DNA of 64,000 nt from Cyclobacterium lianum (GTDB lineage Bacteria; Bacteroidota; Bacteroidia; Cytophagales; Cyclobacteriaceae): contig NZ_FRCY01000011.1 of assembly GCF_900143075.1 (NCBI RefSeq), positions 62,001 to 126,000 on the forward strand, given 5' to 3'. Positions 18,498-25,802 of the stretch are shown piece by piece (position 1 is the stretch's first letter; the number at the start of each line of letters is the position of its first letter). The notes below the pieces were generated by a model. It did no database searches. It was not told where the DNA came from and worked only from the letters and a program-made list of their open reading frames with translations. The translations under genes were made by a program, and so were the position numbers.

Positions 18498-18524
18498 CAA
18501 AAATAGGAAATATTGGTACGCAAA
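18498..18524 (-). promoter_or_regulatory. Putative promoter of the isocitrate dehydrogenase gene
   Basis: The minus strand reads TATTTTTG at 18505-18498 (exact TAnnTTTG) with TTTG at 18524-18521. The 15-base spacer is shorter than the usual 17-23, so the -33 assignment is weak. The -7 box is 40 bases upstream of the ATG. Confidence 0.45.
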
Positions 18525-18628
18525 CATTTCATACCCCCTTTAATTCTAAAAACTGTAATGAAATGCCATGATGTACAGCGCAATAAGTTTAACGCATACC
18601 CGTCGCAGCGTATCTACCCGATCAGCCT

Positions 18629-18646
18629 TTTATTTTACAAAATAAA
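18629..18646. repeat. Perfect AT-rich palindrome in the icd-crotonase control region
   Basis: TTTATTTT and AAAATAAA flank AC, an 18-base perfect inverted repeat. The site is central in the 323-base divergent intergenic region (18459-18781), away from both promoters, and could bind a regulator or simply be bendable AT-rich DNA. The remainder of the gap holds the two promoters and the direct repeats listed separately. I see no small ORF or RNA gene in it. Confidence 0.35.
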
Positions 18647-18654
18647 TTTTTAGA

Positions 18655-18693
18655 GATATCAAATGCATTTTACTGGTGATGTTATCAAATTCA
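18655..18693. repeat. Direct repeat pair upstream of the crotonase promoter
   Basis: GATATCAAATGCA (18655-18667) and GTTATCAAATTCA (18681-18693) match at 11 of 13 positions with a shared TATCAAAT core, 26 bases apart, ending 34 bases before the -33 box of the crotonase promoter. That position would suit an activator. Confidence 0.35.
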
Positions 18694-18727
18694 CCTTTTT
18701 GTTAGCACATGATTTTTATCTGTTTCT

Positions 18728-18758
18728 TTTGTGATTGTTTGTGCGCCTCGTATATTTG
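18728..18758 (+). promoter_or_regulatory. Promoter of the crotonase gene
   Basis: TTTG (18728-18731), a 19-base spacer and TATATTTG (18751-18758): a full match to the Bacteroidota TTTG / TAnnTTTG promoter. The start site would fall near 18765, leaving a leader of about 17 bases before the ATG at 18782. Confidence 0.7.
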
Positions 18759-18781
18759 GAGCTTAACATTGAAGAATTGGA

Positions 18782-19567
18782 ATGGCGGAACAAAAAAATA
18801 TTCTTTCCGAAACCAAAGATGGAATACTTTACCTGACCATCAACAGAGAACCCAAGCTCAATGCCTTGAATTTTAGCACGCTGGAGGAATTGAAAAATAT
18901 CTTCAACGAAGTAAATGACAATAAGGCGATAAGGGGCGTGATCATCACCGGAGCCGGGGAAAAGGCCTTTGTAGCGGGTGCAGATATCAACGAAATTTCT
19001 GAACTCAATGAACTCAATGCCAGAAAATTTGCTGAATTCGGCCAGGAAGTTTTCGAGATCATTGAATCCTGCCATAAACCAGTGATTGCGGTGGTCAATG
19101 GATATGCTTTGGGGGGCGGTTGTGAATTGGCCATTGCCTGCCACATGAGAATAGCTACCGCCAATGCCAAGTTTGGACAGCCCGAGGTCAATCTGGGTAT
19201 TATTCCAGGTTATGGAGGTACGCAGAGATTGACCCACCTGATCGGCAGGACCAAAGCAACGGAAATCCTTATGACCGGCGATATGCTCGATGTAGATGAA
19301 GCCCGGACCCTGGGCCTGTTAAATCATGTAGAAGCTACCAAGGATCTCGCCATAGCCAGGGCCGAAGAAATTTTGAAAAAGATCATGAGTAAGGCTCCTT
19401 TGTCTATAGGGATGATCGTAGATTGCGTGAACGCCGTATATGCAAGCGATGAAAACGGGTATCAGATCGAAGCCAACAGCTTTGCCCGCTGTGTCAAATC
19501 AGAGGATTACAGAGAAGGAACAAAAGCCTTTCTTGAAAAAAGAAAACCTAATTTCAAAGGGGAATAG
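18782..19567 (+). CDS. Enoyl-CoA hydratase/isomerase (crotonase) family protein
   Basis: A 261-residue cytoplasmic enzyme, the normal crotonase length. AFVAGADINEI (about residues 62-72) and NGYALGGGCELAIACHMRIA form the oxyanion-hole and CoA-binding region. The two catalytic glutamates of true hydratases are present: E115 in GGGCEL and E135 in FGQPEVNLGIIPG. This predicts hydration of a trans-2-enoyl-CoA to 3-hydroxyacyl-CoA in fatty acid or butanoate metabolism; chain length cannot be told. The gene has its own strong promoter (18728-18758). Its stop codon lies in the loop of an intrinsic terminator (19556-19585). The flippase downstream is functionally unrelated. Confidence 0.88.
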   Translation: MAEQKNILSETKDGILYLTINREPKLNALNFSTLEELKNIFNEVNDNKAIRGVIITGAGEKAFVAGADINEISELNELNARKFAEFGQEVFEIIESCHKPVIAVVNGYALGGGCELAIACHMRIATANAKFGQPEVNLGIIPGYGGTQRLTHLIGRTKATEILMTGDMLDVDEARTLGLLNHVEATKDLAIARAEEILKKIMSKAPLSIGMIVDCVNAVYASDENGYQIEANSFARCVKSEDYREGTKAFLEKRKPNFKGE

Positions 19568-19585
19568 TCCCCTTTTTTATTTTTT
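19556..19585 (+). terminator. Intrinsic terminator overlapping the crotonase stop codon
   Basis: AAAGGGGA (19556-19563) pairs with TCCCCTTT (19568-19575) across the loop ATAG, followed by a T-rich tail to 19585. The TAG stop of the crotonase gene (19565-19567) lies in the loop. The ATG of the next gene begins at 19586, directly after the tail. Confidence 0.75.
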
Positions 19586-21115
19586 ATGGGCCTGTTGAAA
19601 AAATTAGCCGGGCAATCGGCCATCTATGGCATCAGTAGTATCCTGGGCAAAACGATCAATTTTTTGCTCGTTCCCCTATATACCGGTTATCTGGCAAAAG
19701 AAGATTTGGGCTCTTTTACCATGCTGTATGCCCTGATTGCTTTTTTGAATGTGGTGTTTACCTTCGGTATGGAAACGGCCTATTTCCGCTTCGCCACAGG
19801 TAAAGGCTTGCCTCCTCAAAAGGTCTATCAAAACGCCCAATCCCTGGTCTTTTTCGTGGCTGTTGCACTTGGTTCATTGCTGTATCTTTTCGCCACTCCA
19901 CTCAGCCAGCTTTTTGATTTTCAGGGAAAACCCCATTTGTTTCAATGGGCCGCCATGATTTTAGCCATAGATGCTGTCATGGCCATTCCTTTTGCAAAGC
20001 TGCGGCTGGAAGGAAAGTCACTCGCGTTTGCCTTGCTCAAATTGCTGAATATTGTATTAAATGTAAGCTTCAATATTATTTTTATCGTTGTTGCCTATCA
20101 TATCACTGAGGGGGATATTTTAAGGCAACTGCAGCCCTGTGTCGCTGCATGGTTTCGCCCCGACTGGGGGGTTGATTACATTTTACTGTCCAATGTATTG
20201 GCCAATTTTCTAATTCTCCCTCTATTGTGGAAGTTGGTAGCTGGCTGGAAATTTGAGCTCAATAAGAAAATCCTGCTGCCCATGTGGCATTATGCGCTGC
20301 CCTTACTGTTTATGGGCCTGGCGGGAGTGACCAATGAAGTTTTTTCCAGGGGATTGTTCGAACATGCGCTACCCGCCGGTTTCTACCCGCATCTCAGTCC
20401 CAGAGAAGCCGGAGGTGTCTTCGGAGCCAATTTTAAACTGGCCATACTGATGAGTCTGATCATACAAGCCTTCAAATATGCGGCAGAGCCATTCTTTTTC
20501 CAGCAGGCCGAAAACAAAAACAATCCGCAGTTATTCGCCCGGGTCATGCATTGGTTTATCATATTTTGTTCCAGCCTTATGGTGGCAGTGGCGGTAAACC
20601 TTCACCTTATCGGAAAGCTTTTTTTTCAGGCAGAAGGCTATTCCATTGCCCTTTCTATGGTGCCCATTCTCCTGATGGGATATCTTTTGCTCGGCGTCTA
20701 TTACAATCTGAGCATCTGGTTTAAGATCACCGACCAGACAAAATACAGCTTTTATATTACCTTCACAGGTGCGGTAGTTACTATTGTGGTGATCCTTACC
20801 CTTGTGCCCGTGTGGGGTTTTATCGGTGGGGCCCTGAGTACCCTGGCATGCTACCTGACCATGGTGATCATGTGTTATTACACCGGTCAGAAATACTATC
20901 CCATACCCTACCAAACCAAAAAAGGCCTCCTGTACCTTGCTGTTTCCTTCTTATTCAGTTATACGGGCTTTTTTCTTGATTCAGGAGATCTGCTCTTGAA
21001 TTTTTTCCTCCGGAATGGGATATTCCTGCTCTTTCTGATGCTTATTTTCCTGATGGAAAAAAAGGAACTATATTCGCTTTTTCAATCCATTTCAAATCGA
21101 AAGCATGACAATTAA
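19586..21115 (+). CDS. Lipopolysaccharide/oligosaccharide flippase (Wzx-like)
   Basis: A 509-residue polytopic membrane protein of the MOP superfamily. It starts [20 protein letters not shown] and continues with [20 protein letters not shown], the standard first two helices of Wzx-type flippases; 12-14 helices follow. It is predicted to move lipid-linked sugar units to the periplasmic face. Only distant similarity to the flippase at 14148 is visible, so the two probably carry different substrates. Unusually, the ATG comes immediately after the T-tract of the crotonase terminator. It overlaps dut by 11 bases downstream, a conserved pairing in Bacteroidota as I recall it. Confidence 0.85.
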   Translation: MGLLKKLAGQSAIYGISSILGKTINFLLVPLYTGYLAKEDLGSFTMLYALIAFLNVVFTFGMETAYFRFATGKGLPPQKVYQNAQSLVFFVAVALGSLLYLFATPLSQLFDFQGKPHLFQWAAMILAIDAVMAIPFAKLRLEGKSLAFALLKLLNIVLNVSFNIIFIVVAYHITEGDILRQLQPCVAAWFRPDWGVDYILLSNVLANFLILPLLWKLVAGWKFELNKKILLPMWHYALPLLFMGLAGVTNEVFSRGLFEHALPAGFYPHLSPREAGGVFGANFKLAILMSLIIQAFKYAAEPFFFQQAENKNNPQLFARVMHWFIIFCSSLMVAVAVNLHLIGKLFFQAEGYSIALSMVPILLMGYLLLGVYYNLSIWFKITDQTKYSFYITFTGAVVTIVVILTLVPVWGFIGGALSTLACYLTMVIMCYYTGQKYYPIPYQTKKGLLYLAVSFLFSYTGFFLDSGDLLLNFFLRNGIFLLFLMLIFLMEKKELYSLFQSISNRKHDN

Positions 21116-21536
21116 CGTAATCAACGCATCCAAACACCCGCTCCCTGCTTATCAAACCCCCCTTGCTGCCGGGCTTGATTTGCAGGCAAACATCGCGACT
21201 CCGGTGGTTTTGAGGCCCCTGGAGAGGCAGTTGATCGGAACCGGCCTTTTTATCGAACTTCCAGAGGGATATGAAGCACAAATACGGCCAAGGAGCGGAT
21301 TGGCCTACAAATTCGGTGTAACGGTACTCAACAGCCCGGGAACCATAGATGCTGACTACAGGGGCGAAATTAAAGTACTGTTGATTAATAATTCCAACAC
21401 GGATTTCACCGTTCAGGATGGAGAACGAATTGCCCAAATGGTGGTCGCCAGACATGAACAAATCAGTTGGAGCCCGACGGACCAACTTTCTGAAACCTCC
21501 CGTGGTCAGGGAGGATACGGGAGTACCGGCAGGTAG
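21105..21536 (+). CDS. dut: dUTP diphosphatase (dUTPase)
   Basis: A 143-residue enzyme that hydrolyses dUTP to dUMP and pyrophosphate, keeping uracil out of DNA and feeding thymidylate synthesis. All five motifs of the trimeric dUTPase family are present: [33 protein letters not shown] (with the catalytic aspartate), GERIAQMVV and the C-terminal [11 protein letters not shown], the P-loop-like arm that closes over the neighbouring active site. Length is typical. The ATG lies within the end of the flippase gene (11-base overlap), so it is co-transcribed. A short inverted repeat (21541-21557) follows the stop. Confidence 0.95.
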   Translation: MTINVINASKHPLPAYQTPLAAGLDLQANIATPVVLRPLERQLIGTGLFIELPEGYEAQIRPRSGLAYKFGVTVLNSPGTIDADYRGEIKVLLINNSNTDFTVQDGERIAQMVVARHEQISWSPTDQLSETSRGQGGYGSTGR

Positions 21537-21540
21537 TCGT

Positions 21541-21557
21541 TTCAGGTCCTGCCTGAA
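21541..21557. repeat. Short inverted repeat after dut
   Basis: TTCAGG and CCTGAA flank TCCTG, 5 bases after the dut stop. There is no T-tract, so it is not a standard intrinsic terminator. It may be a weak mRNA hairpin or chance. Confidence 0.25.
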
Positions 21558-21587
21558 GTAGCTGGCAGGTAAGACTTTGGGAACCAA

Positions 21588-21749
21588 ATGCAAAAGTTTA
21601 TTGTATCACAGAAGACGATCTGTATTAGCCAGCTTTATCAATTGATGGACAACACTTTCTTTTTTCTGAAGTTTCCTGATGGCAACACAAAGTATGCCGG
21701 GAACGTTTTCCCATTGATTGTTAAGCCAAAGTCCTTAGACAATGAGTAA
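21588..21749 (+). CDS. Small hypothetical protein (53 aa), uncertain
   Basis: An open frame of 53 codons fills most of the 205-base gap between dut and the TPR gene. It starts ATG (21588), reads MQKFIVSQKTICISQLYQLM, and ends at a TAA (21747-21749) that overlaps the ATG of the TPR gene (21742) by 8 bases. Exactly the same 8-base ATGAGTAA overlap links the TPR gene to the next one, which is the main argument that this frame is translated and coupled. It has no signal peptide or membrane helix, and I recognise no family. It could equally be a chance frame in a leader. Confidence 0.35.
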   Translation: MQKFIVSQKTICISQLYQLMDNTFFFLKFPDGNTKYAGNVFPLIVKPKSLDNE

Positions 21750-23487
21750 ATATTATAAAAAAGTATTCTGGTTATTCTTTACCTTAATCGTCATCACCGG
21801 GCTGGCACAGGAACGTGCTGTGGCCCAGGAAAAGATGAGCCGGAGAGAGCGGAAAGAGCAGAAAAAAGAGATGATGGCCAGCAGGCTGTTTATTGAAGGA
21901 CAGAAAAACCTGATGCTGGAAGAATACGAAAAGGCTTATTTTTATTTCAACAAAGCGCTGGAATTCGATGATCAGCAAAGTGCCATTTATTTCAAATTAT
22001 CGCAAATGATGATGCGGGCCAATAATCCGGAAAAAGCAATGGAGCTCGGCCAGCAAGCCCTGAAACTGGATCCGGAAAATAAATTCTATCATTTGCAAAT
22101 GGCTGAAATTTACACCAAACTCAACCGTAACGGAGAGGCTGCTGCAGTGCTTGAGAATCTGATGGAAAGAGATGGGGACTACCAGCGTTACATCCTGGAC
22201 CTGGCTACTATCTACCTCAATTCCAACGAATTTGACAAAGCACTGAAGGCACTGGACAAGGCGGAAGAGTACTATGGCATAGTAGAGCAGCTCACAGCCC
22301 AAAAGCAAAGGATATACCTCCGGAAAAATAACCTGGAAATGGCCATCAGTGAAGGGGAAAAACTGATAGCCGCCCATCCGGGCAATTCCCAGTATATACT
22401 GGCTTTGGTAGAGATTTTGTTTAACAACAACAGAACCGATCAGGCTTTGGATTTGGTCTTGGAAAGCCTGAAAAGCTATCCCAATCAGCCGGAGTTGAAA
22501 ATGGCTGCCCATACCCTTTACAAGCAAAAGGGTAACCTGGAGCTATCCAGAAATTTTGTCAAAGAGGCTTTTCGGAATCCGGACCTGGACGCCGACACAA
22601 AAGTAAGGGCATTTAATGGAATCCTTTCAGAGCTAAAAAACAACTCCAGGGACCAGCTACTAGACACGCTGGGCGGGTACATGGAAACACATCACCCGAA
22701 TGACCCCCTGGTGTTGACAGCTCTAGGTGAATGGAAACTGAGAGATAAATCGACCGGGCCGGCGATCGCCTATTTTATAAGAGCAATACGGATCAAAAAT
22801 GACAACGAGGAGGTATACCAGAAGCTTATTCCATTAATGTTTGAGAACCAGGAGCCTTTCGCCGAAATTGTGGAGGTGGCAGAAATGGCCACTGAAGTAT
22901 TTCCTGAAAAAGCCGAATTTTGGTTTTTCCTGGGTACGGCACAATTGGGTGCCAATGATCATGAACCCGCCAGAACTGCCCTGGACAAAGCCCTTGACCT
23001 GAATGCGGGTAGAAACTCTCAACTCTCTCAAATGGCCAATGGACAACTGGGAGATGCCCTCTATGCGCTCGGTGAAAAAGACGCTGCTTTTGATGCCTAT
23101 CAAAAAGTTTTGTCACAAAATGCCAATAATGAGCATATTTTAAATAATTATGCCTATTTTCTCTCCCTGGAAAAAAAAGAGCTTGATAAGGCTTACAATA
23201 TGTCTTCAAAATTGGTATCCCGCTATCCTGACAATGCCACCTACCTCGACACCCATGCCTGGGTATTGTTTCAGCTAGGCAGGTACGAAGAAGCCAGAAA
23301 GTATATGGAAAAGGCCATCGAATACCTGGACACACCGAGTGGTGTGATCCTTGAACACTATGGAGACATCCTGTTTAAACTGGGAGAGAAAGAAGCTGCC
23401 CTGAAATACTGGAACAAGGCCAATGAAATGAAAGAGACTTCTGAATTTCTGACGCTCAAGATAAAAAACAAAACATACTATGAGTAA
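21742..23487 (+). CDS. Tetratricopeptide repeat (TPR) protein
   Basis: A 581-residue secreted protein. The start MSKYYKKVFWLFFTLIVITGLAQ is a signal peptide, cut near AVAQ. After a charged stretch (MSRRERKEQKKEM) come about ten to twelve 34-residue helical hairpins with the TPR pattern, for example YEKAYFYFNKALEFDDQQSA, PEKAMELGQQALKLDPENKF and YEEARKYMEKAIEYLD. It most likely acts as a periplasmic or outer-membrane scaffold. The 8-base ATGAGTAA overlap with the DUF4292 lipoprotein gene, with the EnvC-like gene after that, is a conserved Bacteroidota arrangement as I recall it and points to cell-wall or outer-membrane maintenance. The binding partner is unknown. Confidence 0.85.
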   Translation: MSKYYKKVFWLFFTLIVITGLAQERAVAQEKMSRRERKEQKKEMMASRLFIEGQKNLMLEEYEKAYFYFNKALEFDDQQSAIYFKLSQMMMRANNPEKAMELGQQALKLDPENKFYHLQMAEIYTKLNRNGEAAAVLENLMERDGDYQRYILDLATIYLNSNEFDKALKALDKAEEYYGIVEQLTAQKQRIYLRKNNLEMAISEGEKLIAAHPGNSQYILALVEILFNNNRTDQALDLVLESLKSYPNQPELKMAAHTLYKQKGNLELSRNFVKEAFRNPDLDADTKVRAFNGILSELKNNSRDQLLDTLGGYMETHHPNDPLVLTALGEWKLRDKSTGPAIAYFIRAIRIKNDNEEVYQKLIPLMFENQEPFAEIVEVAEMATEVFPEKAEFWFFLGTAQLGANDHEPARTALDKALDLNAGRNSQLSQMANGQLGDALYALGEKDAAFDAYQKVLSQNANNEHILNNYAYFLSLEKKELDKAYNMSSKLVSRYPDNATYLDTHAWVLFQLGRYEEARKYMEKAIEYLDTPSGVILEHYGDILFKLGEKEAALKYWNKANEMKETSEFLTLKIKNKTYYE

Positions 23488-24223
23488 GGCTAAGTTAGTG
23501 GCTTTCCTTCTGGCCTGTGTACTATCGGCTTCCTGTGCCAGGAAGCCCATGTCCTATACCAGCGACACGGTCATGGAGCAATTTGAACCTTCATATCTGG
23601 ATTACAATTACCTGACAGCAAAGGGGAAGGTCACCCTTGAAGAGCAAGATGGCAAGATCACCAAGGGCACGTTGAATATCAGGGCAAAAAAAGACAGCAT
23701 TATCTGGTTTAACATGTCTCCCGGCCTGGGGATAGAAGCGGTGAGAGGGTATATCAGCACGGATCAGATTAAAATCCGGGACCGGATCAATGGTCAGAAA
23801 ATTGACATGGGCTATGAAGAATTCCAGAAAAAATACGGAGTACCTCTTTCCTTCTCTCTTTTTCAAAACCTTCTTTTCGCCAACATTCCACACGAATTCA
23901 GCTATCGGGATCGTTTGATCAGAATAGGTAAAACTTTCGAGTTAAGACAGGAACGCGAAAACATTCAATACAAAACCCTGGTCGATGCGGGACATGGGAA
24001 AGTGTCTCAACTGGAAAGCGAAGCGACGAAAAACAGGTCCGGAAGCGTCTCAGCGTCCTATATGGATTTCAGGGATCTGAACGGACAGCCATTTCCCTAC
24101 CAGGCCATCATCAAAATGGTCCTCAGCTTACCACAAAAACCAAATACCAATTTCTTCATGAACGCAGAAATGGTAAAAGTAGAACTCACCGATGACCCAC
24201 TCAGTTTCCCATATAATTTTTAA
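23480..24223 (+). CDS. DUF4292 family lipoprotein (LolB-like fold suspected)
   Basis: A 247-residue lipoprotein. A short signal peptide ends in LSASC with the lipidated cysteine at residue 19. The mature part is beta-rich (YNYLTAKGKVTLEE, KKDSIIWFNMSPGLGIEAVRG), which matches DUF4292 and recalls the open beta-barrel of LolA/LolB lipoprotein carriers. In Bacteroidota this family sits between the TPR protein and the EnvC-like gene, as here, so a role in outer-membrane lipoprotein or envelope biogenesis is a fair guess but unproven. It overlaps the TPR gene by 8 bases and the EnvC-like gene by 32, so translation is likely coupled. Confidence 0.83.
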   Translation: MSKAKLVAFLLACVLSASCARKPMSYTSDTVMEQFEPSYLDYNYLTAKGKVTLEEQDGKITKGTLNIRAKKDSIIWFNMSPGLGIEAVRGYISTDQIKIRDRINGQKIDMGYEEFQKKYGVPLSFSLFQNLLFANIPHEFSYRDRLIRIGKTFELRQERENIQYKTLVDAGHGKVSQLESEATKNRSGSVSASYMDFRDLNGQPFPYQAIIKMVLSLPQKPNTNFFMNAEMVKVELTDDPLSFPYNF

Positions 24224-25475
24224 TTTCAGGTCTTGTACCTTTTGTTTTTTTCTGTTTTTTGTAGGGTTTGCCTGGCTGGGAGTTTTCTCTCCGGCATTCG
24301 GCCAGATTACCGCTGACAGGGCTCAACTTGAAAGAGAAAAAGAAGCCATCCAGAAGCGGCTGCGGGAATTTGACACGGTTTTAAAAAGAACTACCACCCA
24401 AAAACAAAACTCCCTGAGTGAACTCAGGGCTGTAAACCAAAAACTGGAGGCAAGGGAATCCTATATTGCTACCTTAAACAAGGAGCTTGGGATTGTAAAC
24501 AAGGAAATCAAACAGACATCGAATCAGATCCGGCAACTGGAAACAGAATTAGAGTCCCTGAAAAAAGAATACGCAGAGATGATTTATACTTCGTACAAAC
24601 TCAACAAAGGTATCAATCTCATCACCTTTATCTTCTCCTCTGCTACATTCAAACAATTCTACATGCGGCTAAGGTATCTGAAGCAATACAGCGATGCCAG
24701 AAAGAAACAGGTAGACCGCATGAAATCCGTAAGTGCAGCACTGGAAGAAAACCAGGTAGCATTAGAGCGAAAGCGCTCAGACCAACTGGCAGTGCTTCAG
24801 CAGGAACAGGAACAGAGAAAAGCGCTGGCTGCACTAAAAACGGAACAACAACAACTCGTCAGCTCATTGAGTGACAAAGAAGAAGAACTGAGGAAAGACA
24901 TTGCCGCTACCAAAAAGCAACAAGAGGAGCTGAACCGGCTGATCAAGCAGGTAATAGCGGAAGAGATCCGGCTGGCCAAAGCGGCCGAAAAAGCAGCGGA
25001 AAAGCCAGATGCAGCTAAACCAGCTGAGAGCCTGCCATCCGCACCTAAGGCTGCCGCCTTGTCGGCTTCCTTTGCGAATAACCGCGGGAAAATACCCTGG
25101 CCGGTAGAATCCGGATTTATTTCCAGAAGATACGGCACCTTTCCGCACCCTACATTGAAAGGCATCACGGAAACCAATGACGGAGTGGATATTCAAACCA
25201 ACAACAATGCCCCCGTAAAAGCAGTATTTCCGGGAGTGGTCACCAAAATTACCACCGTGCCTGGAATGGGGGGCACCATCATTATCAGGCATGGAGAGTT
25301 TTATACCATGTATAGCCGGCTAAAAACCATATCCGTAAAGTCAGGTCAGGAAGTCGATACCTCCACGACTGTAGGCACTGTCTATACAGACAATCAGGGG
25401 GTTTCGGAATTGCACTTTCAAACCTGGAAAGGGCTGCAAGTTATGGACCCAAGTATTTGGCTTTCTAGTAAATAA
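24192..25475 (+). CDS. EnvC-like murein hydrolase activator (degenerate LytM/M23 domain)
   Basis: A 427-residue periplasmic protein: signal peptide (residues 1-38, cut near AFG), a long coiled coil (about 40-270, rich in K, E and Q), an alanine/proline linker, then a LytM/M23 domain (about 300-427). In active M23 enzymes zinc is held by an H-x(3)-D pair and an H-x-H motif. Here the first site reads TNDGVDIQ, with asparagine for histidine, and HGEFYTMYSRL has tyrosine where YxHL is expected. Only the final LHFQTWKG histidine remains. This pattern fits EnvC and NlpD, which bind and activate amidases without cutting. It overlaps the DUF4292 gene by 32 bases; a later start would damage the signal peptide. 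It likely controls septal peptidoglycan splitting. Confidence 0.86.
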   Translation: MTHSVSHIIFNFRSCTFCFFLFFVGFAWLGVFSPAFGQITADRAQLEREKEAIQKRLREFDTVLKRTTTQKQNSLSELRAVNQKLEARESYIATLNKELGIVNKEIKQTSNQIRQLETELESLKKEYAEMIYTSYKLNKGINLITFIFSSATFKQFYMRLRYLKQYSDARKKQVDRMKSVSAALEENQVALERKRSDQLAVLQQEQEQRKALAALKTEQQQLVSSLSDKEEELRKDIAATKKQQEELNRLIKQVIAEEIRLAKAAEKAAEKPDAAKPAESLPSAPKAAALSASFANNRGKIPWPVESGFISRRYGTFPHPTLKGITETNDGVDIQTNNNAPVKAVFPGVVTKITTVPGMGGTIIIRHGEFYTMYSRLKTISVKSGQEVDTSTTVGTVYTDNQGVSELHFQTWKGLQVMDPSIWLSSK

Positions 25476-25513
25476 TGCTTAAATTTTAGTATATTTAGAA
25501 AAAAAGATTACAA

Positions 25514-25546
25514 CATGCTTTAAAATCTTTGCGTTAGAAAAGCATG
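25514..25546. repeat. Inverted repeat enclosing the -33 box of the tatA promoter
   Basis: CATGCTTT (25514-25521) and AAAGCATG (25539-25546) are perfect 8-base inverted arms separated by 17 bases that contain the TTTG -33 element (25528-25531). The right arm ends 4 bases before the -7 box. The geometry suits a repressor operator. Confidence 0.45.
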
Positions 25547-25558
25547 GTTATATATTTG
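25528..25558 (+). promoter_or_regulatory. Promoter of tatA (and probably gatA)
   Basis: TTTG (25528-25531), a 19-base spacer and TATATTTG (25551-25558), the same boxes and spacing as the crotonase promoter. The start site would lie near 25565, giving a leader of about 24 bases before the tatA ATG. Confidence 0.7.
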
Positions 25559-25588
25559 TAACAATTTCATAATCAAAATAAGCAAAAC

Positions 25589-25798
25589 ATGAATACATTG
25601 GGTTTCATACAAAATATCGGAGGAGGATCGCTGGTGGTCATCGTTCTGGTAGTCATTCTTCTTTTCGGTGCCAAAAGAATTCCTGAATTGGCGAGAGGTC
25701 TTGGTAGAGGTATCAGGGAATTTAAAGATGCCACCAAGGAAATCCAGGATGATTTGGAGGAAGGATTGAAAGAAGACAACAAAAAAGCAAAAAAATAA
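25589..25798 (+). CDS. tatA: Sec-independent protein translocase subunit TatA/TatE
   Basis: A 69-residue membrane protein with the exact TatA layout. A short N terminus and one transmembrane helix ([20 protein letters not shown]) are followed by the conserved FG hinge, an amphipathic helix ([19 protein letters not shown]) and a charged tail ([13 protein letters not shown]). TatA subunits assemble around TatBC to let folded proteins cross the inner membrane. No tatC or tatB is near; in Bacteroidota they are usually elsewhere. gatA follows after 4 bases and is probably in the same transcript, although the functions are unrelated. A good promoter overlapped by an inverted repeat lies upstream. 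Confidence 0.93.
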   Translation: MNTLGFIQNIGGGSLVVIVLVVILLFGAKRIPELARGLGRGIREFKDATKEIQDDLEEGLKEDNKKAKK

Positions 25799-25802
25799 TA
25801 CG

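Noticed and set aside
22826-23335. 169-codon minus-strand frame inside the TPR gene
   Set aside because: It is a shadow frame produced by the repeat coding sequence.
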